NCBI GenBank assembly: GCA_039583875.1
Contig: CM077163.1
Coordinates: 114,399,213 to 114,463,212, forward strand
Source: Platanthera guangdongensis
Taxonomy: Eukaryota > Streptophyta > Magnoliopsida > Asparagales > Orchidaceae
Length of the DNA: 64,000 nt
Direction of reading: 5' to 3'
The notes below the pieces were generated by a model. That model saw nothing but the letters and a program-made list of their open reading frames with translations, did no database searches and was not told the origin of the DNA. Both the position numbers and the translations under genes were made by a program. Position 1 is the stretch's first letter. Each line of letters starts with the position of its first letter. This document shows positions 43,373 through 53,051 of the stretch, one piece after another.

Positions 43373-45403
43373 TCAGGGTCGTTTGTCCTCTTCCGGCCTG
43401 TCTCGTCCCATGTGCGCGACTTGTTCACCGGTCTGTACAATCGCAACATACACCTGGCTAACCAGATTATGAAGCGCATGCAGAGACCGATGAATTCGCG
43501 CAGCGTCGCGCTCAACTCTCGCAAACGGTATCATGTGGACCGCCTGGGCCCCCAGACCGCTTGGAGCAGCGACCTGGTTAGGCGCCGCGGCCACTGGCGG
43601 ATGCGAAATCTCGCCAGAGGCCGGGCGGCTAGTTTCCGGCAACTCTGCAGGAGTCGGTAGCGCAGGCCGCTGTTCTCCGCCGGTCTCCGCCGGCAGGTCT
43701 TGTTTTTCGCCGCCTTCAGCATCCGGGATCTGCTCTTTGTCTCCTTCCAGCCGCGCGGCCATTAGCAAGTACTTCTCCGCCCTTTCCTGCTCCAAGGTGA
43801 CCTGCATCTCGGCAATCTTCGCCTCAGCGGTTTCCATTGCGGTCTGGAGCCTCGCGGTCTCTTCCTTCATCGCAGCCTGGAGCCTGACAGTCTCTTGTTC
43901 CATTGCCGTCTTCAACCTCGCGGTTTCCTGTTCAAGCGCAGTTTGCCACCTGGCGGTCTCTTGTTCCAGGGTGGTCTGCAACTCTTGGATCCTTGCTTCC
44001 GCAGCCTCCTGGGCAACCCGCTTCTCTTCGTCCTTAATCCGCAGAGTTTCGGTGGCCGCAGTCAAAGCCGCCTGCAGCGAGCCGACCTCCTTCTGGAAGT
44101 CGGCCATCTCCTTCTGACGAACACTTGGCGGAGGCAGCGTAGATATAAACGCGGTCAAGTCGCCCGGTTTCATCGCGGTCTCCGGTGCACCTGCAGAAGA
44201 CAAACCGCAGTCAGGTTCAGCCGGATTGTTGCGACCTTCTTGTAAGGAAATCGGTAAGATAAGACCGCCGGTTTGATGTTTATCTCCTCCAGAGGCCGCG
44301 GTATGAATTTTAATCACTGGCCGCCTGAGCCGCTCAGGATCTATCCTCTTCAGCTTATCTTTCCATAGCCGCTCGGTTTCCTTTCGGCTTTTCAGTTGAG
44401 CCGTGGTCAGGAAAAAGCTGGCCGGCGGATTTAATATTATATTCGCCCCCTTCTTCCTTGACCGCGACTTGTAGAATTTAACAATTCGCCTAACGTCCCG
44501 GTGTTTACCTTGCAGTAATGGATGTGCGGTCTCCACCGGCTTCTCGGCGATCAGTTTCTTCATCTCCTCCATCTTCTCGCGGAGCTTCAGTTTCTCGGCT
44601 CCTTCAGAAGCCGCGGAAGCCGGTTCGCCAGGCTTCTCCCCAATAACCTGGACGTCCGGGCGGTCAACCTCCTCAGAGGCCGCTGGTGTCGACAACAGCG
44701 CGTCCTGCCGCTGGAGGGTCTCCATGCCCTTCAGGAGCTCGCTGAGCGAGTCGCTAGGCGCAGGTGTACCCTCCAGTTCGCTCGGCTTGCACTCCGGTGT
44801 GAGCGGGTTCTCGGGCACCTCCTTCTCATGCGGCCTGTGCTGAAGACTGTCCGCGCCGGTCTTCTCAGAGATATTCCGGTTTCTGGCGTGCAGCTTCCTC
44901 ATTTTCTTCTTCATCCTTTCTTCAAGGTTTTCGCTCCTTTCTTTCCGCCTTTTCAAGGAGTCGGACACCTTTTCAGCCCGCTTGCCCTGTTCAGCAACAG
45001 TCCGCTCGGTTTCCAGCGCCTTCTCCGGCTCGTTGTCATCCACAACGATTAAGTCGACCTTGCTCGGCAGTTCGGTCGGTTTCCCAGAATCAACACTCTT
45101 CTCCTCCGTCCCAGCGATCTTTAGTAGTGGTTCTCCTGATGGGGAGAAAGTCACGTCAAAGGATTTGGCATCTCCGGTTTGCAGTGGAGCAGCTTTCGAA
45201 ACCGCTTTGGGGTCGGCTGCGGCCTGCGATGGTCCGCCGACCATCTCTGTCGGCCTCTTTTCAGGTCCAGAAGCCGCTGTTGTCTCCGGCTTCTCGTTCT
45301 TCTTGGCGGTCTGCCGGGCAGAATCATTCGAATTCTCGCTCCGGCTCTGCTTCATTTCTGTCGGTTTCTTGTTGCGGGCTAGCATCGACGACATCACATC
45401 CAT
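43373..45403 (-). CDS. Element G antisense gene 1: long coiled-coil protein
   Basis: An open frame of about 676 codons from ATG 45403 (upstream in-frame TTG at 45430). The N-terminal part is Lys/Glu/Ser/Pro-rich and probably disordered. Centrally there is a basic segment with Arg-Arg-Ile-Val-Lys-Phe-Tyr-Lys-Ser-Arg-Ser-Arg. From about residue 440 a long coiled coil contains near-perfect 12-residue repeats of the form Leu-Glu-Gln-Glu-Thr-Ala-Arg. It is uninterrupted despite being in a non-autonomous element. Extra antisense ORFs between the coding core and 3' LTR are reported for Tat-lineage Gypsy elements. I do not recognise a function. Confidence 0.7.
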   Translation of the reverse strand: MDVMSSMLARNKKPTEMKQSRSENSNDSARQTAKKNEKPETTAASGPEKRPTEMVGGPSQAAADPKAVSKAAPLQTGDAKSFDVTFSPSGEPLLKIAGTEEKSVDSGKPTELPSKVDLIVVDDNEPEKALETERTVAEQGKRAEKVSDSLKRRKERSENLEERMKKKMRKLHARNRNISEKTGADSLQHRPHEKEVPENPLTPECKPSELEGTPAPSDSLSELLKGMETLQRQDALLSTPAASEEVDRPDVQVIGEKPGEPASAASEGAEKLKLREKMEEMKKLIAEKPVETAHPLLQGKHRDVRRIVKFYKSRSRKKGANIILNPPASFFLTTAQLKSRKETERLWKDKLKRIDPERLRRPVIKIHTAASGGDKHQTGGLILPISLQEGRNNPAEPDCGLSSAGAPETAMKPGDLTAFISTLPPPSVRQKEMADFQKEVGSLQAALTAATETLRIKDEEKRVAQEAAEARIQELQTTLEQETARWQTALEQETARLKTAMEQETVRLQAAMKEETARLQTAMETAEAKIAEMQVTLEQERAEKYLLMAARLEGDKEQIPDAEGGEKQDLPAETGGEQRPALPTPAELPETSRPASGEISHPPVAAAPNQVAAPSGLGAQAVHMIPFARVERDAARIHRSLHALHNLVSQVYVAIVQTGEQVAHMGRDRPEEDKRP

Positions 45404-45592
45404 CGCTAAAGAAATCGCGTCGGCTTGCAAAATCCTAACCGCAAGTGGCGAGTAGCGACCCGTGCTTGGCAGGAATCCTGAAGAATGTCAAGAGTCAGGG
45501 GATTTTATAGACGACGATGAAGCAGTCGCGGTCTCCGGCTTAGTTCAACATTTTCGAAGTTTTTCTGCAAACTTAAAAATGTGCGGGGATTA

Positions 45593-46257
45593 TGTTAAGC
45601 CCGGAATCCGCGACCTGCCGCGCAGTTTTCCAGACCGGGCGGTCTGCCTGTTCAAGCCGCCAAACCCCCAAGCCGGGCGGTCTCCATGTCAGGCCGCCGC
45701 CAGTGCCGGCCCTGCTCAGCGACAAGGCCCAAGGGCCCAGCCGTCAGCTCGCCAGGAGGAATCCGCCAGGCCGCGCGGCTTCCCTCCTTTCTTGCTTCTT
45801 TCTCTTTTGCTTCCCCTCACCTCTGCCCGGTTCTCCTGTACCCCGGGCAGCCGGTAATTTTAGCCCTGCCCGTTTGGGCAGGCCCCCGAGCCTATAAATA
45901 GGGGGTGGGTGCACTCCCCAATGGACCATGACTGGGATCCAGGAGCTCGCCTGTTACGAGCTGCGGTCTCAAGTCTAGTGTATTGCGGCTTGTAGCCCGG
46001 CCGGCTTCTCCTTTTACTCGTTGTAACTCTCATTTTTAAGTAAAGGAAAGCCCGCCGCAAGAGTGGTATTTAAGCCGCGGCGGGCGAACTCTGCTGTTGC
46101 CGCTGCCAGCGGCCCCCTTTTTCGGTCTGTCCTTTAGCCGCGACCGCTAGTAACCGATTAGTCGACAGTCTCCTCCTTTCCTTCCCTATTCCCCCGGTGT
46201 TCGAACCGTTAGCTGGTTGTGCTCGACCTCCTTTGTGTTTTCGTGCATCAACAGTTA
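45593..46257 (+). repeat. Element G LTR2 (direct copy)
   Basis: 665 bp, same orientation as LTR1 and nearly identical. It lacks the final ACA and runs straight into the inverted copy through the spacer TCAACAGTTA. It is preceded by GTGCGGGGATTA, a weak polypurine tract. Confidence 0.9.
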
Positions 46258-46889
46258 TGCACGAAAACACAAGGGAGGTCGAGCACAACCACTAACGGTT
46301 CGAACACCGGGGGAATAGGGAAGGAAAGGAGGAGACTGTCGACTAATCGGTTACTAGCGGTCGCGCTAAAGGACAGACCGAAAAAGGGGCCGCTGGCAGC
46401 GGCAACAGCAGGTTCGCCCCCGCGGCTTAAATACCGCGGCGGGCTTTCCTTTACTTAAAAATGAGAGTTACATAAAAGGAGAAGCCGGCCGGCTACAAGC
46501 CGCAATACATAGACTTGAGACCGCAGCTCGTAACAGGCGAGCTCCTGGATCCCAGTCATGGTCCATTGGGGAGTGCACCCACCCCTATTTATAGGCTCGG
46601 GGGCCTGCCCAAACGGGCAGGGCTAAAATTACCGGCTGCCCGGGGTACAGGAGAACCGGCAGAGGTGAGGGGAAGCAAAAGAGAAAGAAGCAAGAAAGGA
46701 GGAAGCCGCGCGGCCTGGCGGATTCCTCCTGGCGAGCTGACGGCTGGGCCCTTGGCCTTGTCGCTGAGCAGGGCCGGCACTGGCGGCGGCCTGACATGGA
46801 GACCGCCCGGCTTGGGGGTTTGGCGGCTTGAACAGGCAGACCGCCCGGTCTGGAAAACTGCGCGGGCAGGTCGCGGATTCCGGCTAACA
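46258..46889 (-). repeat. Element G inverted third LTR
   Basis: 632 bp inverted copy of the LTR lacking about 13 bp at its inner end, ending GGCTAACA next to target duplication CTATA. It carries more small deletions than LTR1 or LTR2 (for example in the stretch matching GTTACAACGAGTAAAAGG). Its TATA (46586-46593) points leftwards, towards the antisense genes. Confidence 0.88.
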
Positions 46890-46894
46890 CTATA

Positions 46895-48127
46895 TGCCTT
46901 ACTATGGCTATTATAACCTAAAAAAATACGTTCAAAACTCTTTTCACTAAACTTAGTAGTGTGATACTTACCATTGTTTAGCACGAATCATTTACAGCCA
47001 AAAAATTTAAAATATGAGGTTGTTGGTTTCCTGCCTTTCAGAAGTTCGTAAGGTGTCTTATCGTGGTTTTTGTTTATGAGGGCTCGTTTTTGCACGTGGC
47101 ATGCAGTGTTGATGGCTTCAGCCCAGAAATATTCCGGAAGTGAAGCATCACTCAACATGGTCCTGCAGGCCTCTATGAGAGTTCTATTCCTTCTCTCGGC
47201 CACTCCATTTTGTTGAGGAGTGCAAGGAGAGGAAAACTCATGAAAGATACCCAAGCTTTCACAAAATTCTATCATGGCCCTAGATTTGAATTCTGTTCCG
47301 TTGTCACTTCTGATTTTGACTATGGAGCAGTTGTACTCATTCTGAACTTGCCTGACAAAATTAGTAAAGATGTCGAAGGTATCTGACTTGTGTTTCAGAA
47401 AGAACACCCACGCAAAGCGCGAATAATCATCAACAATTACCAACGTATAATCCTTAACTCCCAAATTTCTAATTTGCAGTGGACTAAACAAGTCCATATG
47501 TAGTAGATGAAGACATCTATTAGAATCTTTGCCAATAACGATTTTAAAGGTAGCCCTTATTTGCTTGCCTTTTACACATGCATGATCAGGTCTATCTTTG
47601 ATGTACTTTACATTTGGGGCATCACGTACTATGTTCATTGAAAATAATTTATTTATAGTTTTGGAATTAATATGTGCTAATCTCTTGTGTCATTGGTCAC
47701 CAAGAGACGCAGTAACTTTTGCTAAAAAGCACACTGGTGTCGAAGAATCTATACAAATGAAATTCAAACAGGAAATGTTTCTGCTTCGAGTGTCGGATAG
47801 AATCGTTTCCATATTGTCAACAGATTTTATCAAGCACTTGTCAGCGTGAAACTTAACTATGTATCCTTTATCGCAGAGTTGGCTTATGCTTATAAGGTTA
47901 TGTTCCAAACCTTCAACGTAAGACACATCTGAGAAGGATACATTACCATTAGTAATCATACCATAGCCTCTAGTAATTCTACGGTCTGAACCTCCAAAGA
48001 TGACCTTTGGTCCGTTCATAACTGGAGTAAAATTCTGAATAAGGCTTCTTGTACCGGTCATATGCCGAGAGCATCCACTGTCCAAATACCAGATTGGTAT
48101 TTTGTTGTCCTTTGGACATTCCTGCAA
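46895..48127 (-). pseudogene. pol: Element E pol, first part: protease and integrase
   Basis: Protease (48127-47690) has Tyr-Leu-Asp-Ser-Gly-Cys-Ser-Arg-His-Met-Thr-Gly. The zinc region follows, with a TGA replacing the Trp before His-Lys-Arg (near 47692). The integrase core (47638-46988) keeps Asp, Asp and Glu ([16 protein letters not shown]). The C-terminal part reaches 46895, where G inserted, and continues at 37676. The integrase core itself looks unbroken. Confidence 0.92.
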
Positions 48128-48129
48128 TC

Positions 48130-50457
48130 ACAATCAGTTAGCCTTAGGAACCCAAATATGTTTGGGTCCTTGATCTCGGGTTAGAACACTCCCCCTACTA
48201 ATATTAGCATTAGGAGTGGTCTTCCTCATATTGCCAACATGTGGGGTTGCAACATTTCTAGGATTAAACCAACAATCAATGGCAAAGTGACCAATTCTGC
48301 CACAACACCAACAATTAAATCTGTTGTATCTTCGCCCTAAGTTCTCCTGCTTGATCTTTTGGAATTGTGGTATAGCAGGGGCAGCATTCTTGGAGGAAGA
48401 TGCCTCATGATGATGGCAATCACATTGCTTCTTCTCCTTTACAGGCTTTTCTACAACAGGTTTTGCCTTTGGCGCCTTCTTGAAGTTATGCCCATGATTG
48501 AAAGGGCCATAGCTCTGAAGAATGACTTCTTCATAAGGTGCCTTAAAGACACTTTCACCAAAGTTTTTGGGTCGAGTCCATCCTTGATAACGGGACTTTG
48601 GCTCTACATAGGTAGGCCTAGCAAAGTGCCCGTAGGATGAGTCAAAATCAAACTCATTTGAAGGAAATATAACCTTCTTGAACGTGGTCTGATCTTGAGG
48701 GGCTTTCCCCTTCTCTTTGGCTAAGGCCTTTTTGGCGGCCTTATTCTTTCATTGAGCCTTATTTCTCCTAGAGGATTTACTAGGAGCTTCTTCATGGCCT
48801 AATCCAGCACCCTTGGCCTTGGCTAAGAATTCAGCAACGAATGGAAGAACTTTCTTGGGCTTCGAGAAACTTTCAACTAGTTTCTTTTCAGCAGCAAGTT
48901 GGGCTTCCAGTTCCTTGATGATTTTCTCTTTGAGGTCAAGGTGATCAAGAGCCTTGTTATATTATTCAATTGCATTATTGAAGTTTTCTTTCAGGGAGTT
49001 AGTTTTGCGACTTTCTCTCTCAAGATGCTGTCTTCAGCTTTGAGAGACTTTATCTCTTTAGCCTGAGTTTTCATGACTCGGCAACATTTGTCGTAAGATA
49101 TGATTAACTTCATGTATTGGGCCATGAGTTCTGACTCATCGTCAGAAGAACTATCCTCACAATCATGTTCAGAAACTTCTGAATCAGAGAGAGGAGTGTG
49201 AGAGTTTACCTTCCCAGTGAACTGGGGCTCTTGTTCATCATCAGTTTGAGCCATCAGTCCAAAATAGGCTTCTTCTTCTTCAATCGACTCAGATGAGTCA
49301 GAGTCACTAAGAGTCTTGCCCTTTTTGGCCATCAAGCTCTTCTCTATCCTCTTCTTACTGTACGAGGACTTGTTTTCCTCTCTTCTATCACCCTCCTTCT
49401 TATGAGGGCAGTCAGCGATGACGTATACTGGCTTATTACAACAATAACAAATAATGTCAGTCGAAATGTGTTTGTTCTGTTTAGAATTATACCTGTCATG
49501 GCTACTTGAGCCTTTTCTTTGCCGATCACCATCACATCGTGATCTTCTATAGGAGGCATCCTTGCCTTTCCATTGCTTCTTCTTGTTGAAGAATTTCTTG
49601 AACTGTTGAGAGAGTAGTGAGAACTCTCCTATTGATAGTTCAGAGCCTGTGGTGGTTGGCTCTAAGGTTTCTTCTTCACTAACTTCTGGTGCTGGAGTGG
49701 GAGCAATAACCTTGGACTTCATAGAGGTGTTTGCCTTTATAGCGACAAACTTCTCTTTGAATGAAGACCTATTTTTCTCTTCTTCAGCCTTCCTGGTATT
49801 GAGTTGGAGCTCATAGTACATCAGCTTCCCGAATAGATTTTGAGGATCTGTCTCGGCCAATTTTCCAAACTCCCTTATAGCACAGACCTTATTATCACAT
49901 TCCTTAGTCCGGGATCTCAAAAACTTATCATTTAGCTATCCATTAGTGAAGACTCTTCCATAGACCCTTAGCCCATTCACTATCTTGAAGAAGTTCTCAA
50001 ATATGTCAGCAATGGTTTCCTTGATTCCTTGTCGGAAAGCCTCATACTTCTGATTAAGTAGGGATCTTCTATCAGCCCACACTTATTTGGTACCTTCCAT
50101 CAAGGTAACTAGAGACTACCACATCTCCTTTGCAGACTGGCAGTGAATCAAGTTTTGCAGCATTGAATCATCGACTGCACTTGCTATGATATTTTTCGCC
50201 TTTTTGTCCAATAAGACAAGTGCAATCTCATCCTTATCTAGATCCATAAGTTTCTTGGGGACTTTCTTAGTTGGATCTATAGTGGAGACGGTCATGGGAA
50301 TATAAGGACCTTCTTCAACTATCATGAAGATTCTTGGATCCACAGCTTTCATGAAGAACTTGATTCTTTCTTTCCACATAGGGAAATTATTTTTGTTACA
50401 CAATGGAAGCTTGGAAAAATCTTTAGCCTTGTCCATTTGGTAGATCTCAAATGACAA
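48130..50457 (-). pseudogene. gag: Element E gag
   Basis: Starts near 50457 (Met-Ser-Phe-Glu; Met-Asp-Lys a few codons on is an alternative). The N-terminal Copia Gag domain reads to about 50116, then stops. Frame resumes 49920-48991 with a Lys/Glu coil, acidic Ser/Asp/Glu stretches and coiled coil, and continues to 48130. The first zinc knuckle (about 49407-49449) has lost its Gly-His, now Val-Tyr; the second (Cys-Trp-Cys-Cys-Gly-Arg, Gly-His, Asp-Cys, near 48260-48310) is intact. The stop before pol lies at about 48137, and a TTGCAG acceptor-like sequence ends at 48122. Confidence 0.9.
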
Positions 50458-50498
50458 CTATTTAAGGATCTGATCAAGGTGTTCACCTTTTAACGATC

Positions 50499-50516
50499 AA
50501 CCTTCCTCTGATACCA
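50499..50516 (-). promoter_or_regulatory. Element E primer binding site (tRNA-iMet)
   Basis: Minus-strand TGGTATCAGAGGAAGGTT two bases inside the 5' LTR. It matches the extended initiator tRNA-Met complement with two mismatches. Confidence 0.9.
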
Positions 50517-51278
50517 ATTGAAAGATAATAGTTTCCAACCTAAATCACCTAGAGGGGGGTGAATAGGTGAGTTGTGCGTCTTTGCGGAATAAAAAAAATT
50601 TCAACCAAAGCACAGATCTATCTACCAAACAAGCAAACACAGAAGAGGCAAGATTTATAGTGGTTTCCCAACCTTGGGTACATCCACTTTCCCTCACCAA
50701 TCTAGCAATATACTAGACTCGGCTACTCCACTATCTCGGATTGATAGGAAAACAATCCTACCCTCGGAACAATGTTCCTACAAACTCGATCCACAAACGG
50801 ATCTACACTCGGAAGGCAAAACTTCCTACAATCTCGGAGTTGAAAACTCCTACACTCGGAGAAATCTTCTCCTACAATAATGAAATAAAGCAGTACAGAA
50901 ATACAAACAGTAAATTCTCTGGTTCAGATCTGCAACAGAAAATCAAAAATCCTTCTTCTAGGCGTGCGGCTTTATCAGAATATTGAAGAACAATTTCGGC
51001 AATATCAAATCTGGAACTTCTCGACTTTACAAGATCGAATGAGAAGATGAAGCGTTGAGCAAAGATCTCGATCTGTACAGACTTCTTAATCTGAATAATC
51101 TGAAAAGAAGAAATCCTAGCCGGTTGGAAATTAGCGATGGCGGCGGCGGCTAGTTTCCGGTTCTTGCAGAGAGAGAGAGAGAGAGAGGAGACATAAATCT
51201 TTTTGGAATGAGACGGCTGCAAAAACTTTCTTAGAATAATTTTCTTTGAAAACTTAGGGTTTTTCGGTTTGAAAAGAC

Positions 51279-51286
51279 CTTTTATA
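51279..51286 (-). promoter_or_regulatory. TATA box of the element E LTR
   Basis: Minus-strand TATAAAAG, about 130 bp downstream of the palindrome array in transcription direction. Confidence 0.6.
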
Positions 51287-51409
51287 GGAGACAAGAAGAT
51301 TAGACTTAAATGATTCATAAAGAGAAAGACACGTGGACCAATCACGTCAGAGTTTAAGAATAAGACCGTTAGGTCTGGACTTAAGGAATTTCTGAAAAAG
51401 GTCAAAGTA

Positions 51410-52215
51410 AATTACTCGAGTCAAGCAGAACTACTCGAGTATATGCAGCACTACTCGAGTAGGTAGAATATGACTACTCGAGTACATGAGAAAACTTACT
51501 CGGGAGAAAAAGAAATCATTACTCGAGTACATGGAGTCAACTACTCGAGTAAATAAGAATAAGAGGGACTCAGTTACTCGAGTAACAAAATGACTTACTC
51601 GAGTACTTAAGTACTTACACGAGAGGTGGAGTATATTACTCGAGTTCAAGAAGTACTACTCTAGTATATATAAATGAACTGCTCGAGTATATAAGAGACT
51701 ACTCGAGACAAACACTTAGAAAATTTCTAGAATAGTAAAAATTGAACTACTCGAGTATGTAACATGAACTACTCGAAACAGAATGATCTACTCGAGTATA
51801 TAACATGAACTACTCGAGTAATTCACTTAGTGAAATTTTTCTGGAATAGAATTCTGGATTACACGAGTAAAAGCATTTGACTACTCGAGTAGTAGATGAA
51901 CTACTCGAGTATATGATTTAGACTACTCGAGTAAGTAGGAACTACACGAGAGTCAGAATACAATTAACTCGAGATAGAAGATAGAACTACTCGAGTATGT
52001 ATAATACTACTCGAGTATTTCACTTAGACAAGTTTGAGAAGAGAAAATCTGAAAACTCGAGAGATAAGAGGAAGTTACTCGAGTATACAAGATGAATTAC
52101 TCGAGAGCCGTAATTGGGCTACTCGAGTATATCTTAACTACTCGAGTAAGTGAATTACTACTTGAGTATAAACTCAGTAACTTACTCGAGTAAGTAAGGA
52201 GTTACTCGAGTACTT
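51410..52215. repeat. TACTCGAGTA palindrome array in the element E 5' LTR
   Basis: Roughly thirty copies of ACTCGAG or TACTCGAGTA (an XhoI-site palindrome) at about 15-30 bp intervals over 0.8 kb, separated by short A-rich, dissimilar spacers. The conserved unit is the palindrome itself, not a longer satellite. Part of the same array survives in the 3' LTR fragment (13500-13770). Confidence 0.92.
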
Positions 52216-52535
52216 TACTTAGGAAGATTTCTCTGACAGATTTTCTTCTTCTAAGGGAAATCAGCATCAAGTCTTTTCATATAGTCCAAGAGCTTGAATA
52301 TGAAGTGTATCCCAATAGAGAGGCTACACATGAGTCAACACTTTGGAACACACAATGAGGGATTACATTGTATGGTCCTGTTTTTGGTGACCCATTGTAG
52401 ACTGCCATTGGTCTACACTTCCCATTAGAATCCTACAAACACATAACTCAAACCAAGCATCAAATATAACTTAATTCATCTTAGTTCAAGGGTGACTTCA
52501 TCAAATCTGGGTTAGTGTGGATACAATACCCAACA

Positions 52536-53051
52536 GGGGGTATTGTGTACCCGCATGTATTTTGGTTTGCAGATAGATTCTTTTTTATGCTAGCTCATTT
52601 GGGTTAGCTGCATAGCCTTCGTATTTATCTTTGTTTACCTCACTGAAACCCAAACCTCGTCTCTTATGCTAAATTCTTACGGATTCACGCTTGAGTCGAA
52701 CTAGTACCGTGGAGAGTGTGTAAACGGGAAAGCGTATGGTCCCCAAGATTGATGGATTTCTTTGGAGGTTATCCCGAGCCCGATCTTTTACAATACTCTC
52801 CTTATCGATTCGTCTACTTTCTACCTACCCGTGATCGGAAGATTCACCGTGATTCCATTTTTGAGTAGAAATAAAATCTTGATACACATTATAAAAGTAT
52901 AAAATATTTTGTATACTTAGAAATTTCCACTATTATATTTTTACGCGCGCGAGCATGCGACTTCACATGGTAGTCTATATCTCAATATCTATGTTAGCTA
53001 GTTTTTTTCCCTATTGCATAGATTTTGTTTGCTCGGGTCGTGCAAACCGAT
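52536..53051. other. Unassigned DNA between elements E and D
   Basis: 516 bp with no coding potential that I can recognise and no clear LTR ends. It includes an alternating CG run (ACGCGCGCG) near 52945. It may be the pre-insertion target or an older decayed repeat. Confidence 0.5.

Larger units (their letters stand above)
37682..46889 (+). mobile_element. Element G: gag-only (TR-GAG-like) LTR element with antisense genes and a third, inverted LTR
   Basis: 9208 bp bounded by target duplication CTATA (37677-37681 and 46890-46894), inserted in the integrase-RT linker of E. Contents: LTR1 (37682-38350), leader, gag on plus, 1.4 kb non-coding with a tandem repeat, two antisense coding blocks, LTR2 (45593-46257, same orientation), then an inverted LTR (46258-46889). 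No protease, RT, RNase H or integrase is seen, so it is non-autonomous. LTR1 and LTR2 differ at about two bases and one indel, so the insertion is recent. The Gag CX2HX4HX4C knuckle and antisense ORFs suggest a Tat/Ogre/Athila-side Gypsy relative. Confidence 0.85.
13490..52535 (-). mobile_element. Element E: large Sirevirus-like Copia element with ORF3, split by nested insertions
   Basis: On the minus strand E runs: 5' LTR (50519-52535), primer site, gag, protease and integrase (to 46895), insertion G, rest of pol (37676-35747), motif-bearing spacer, ORF3 (35276-34392), insertion C, rest of ORF3 (15770-14247), then a 3' LTR fragment (14084-13490) cut by insertion F. Without insertions, about 11.2 kb of E is in the window. 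It is the host of the nest and must predate C, B, F and G. LTR pieces at the two ends differ clearly. Coding regions have several stops. ORF3 after RNase H is typical of envelope-like Sireviruses such as soybean SIRE1. Confidence 0.88.
50519..52535 (-). repeat. Element E 5' LTR
   Basis: 2017 bp, on the minus strand from TGTTGGGTATTGTATCCAC to ATCTTTCA. The U3 part (51410-52215) is a dense TACTCGAGTA array. A TATA box (TATAAAAG) lies at 51279-51286. A GA microsatellite occurs near 51170-51190. Confidence 0.92.
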
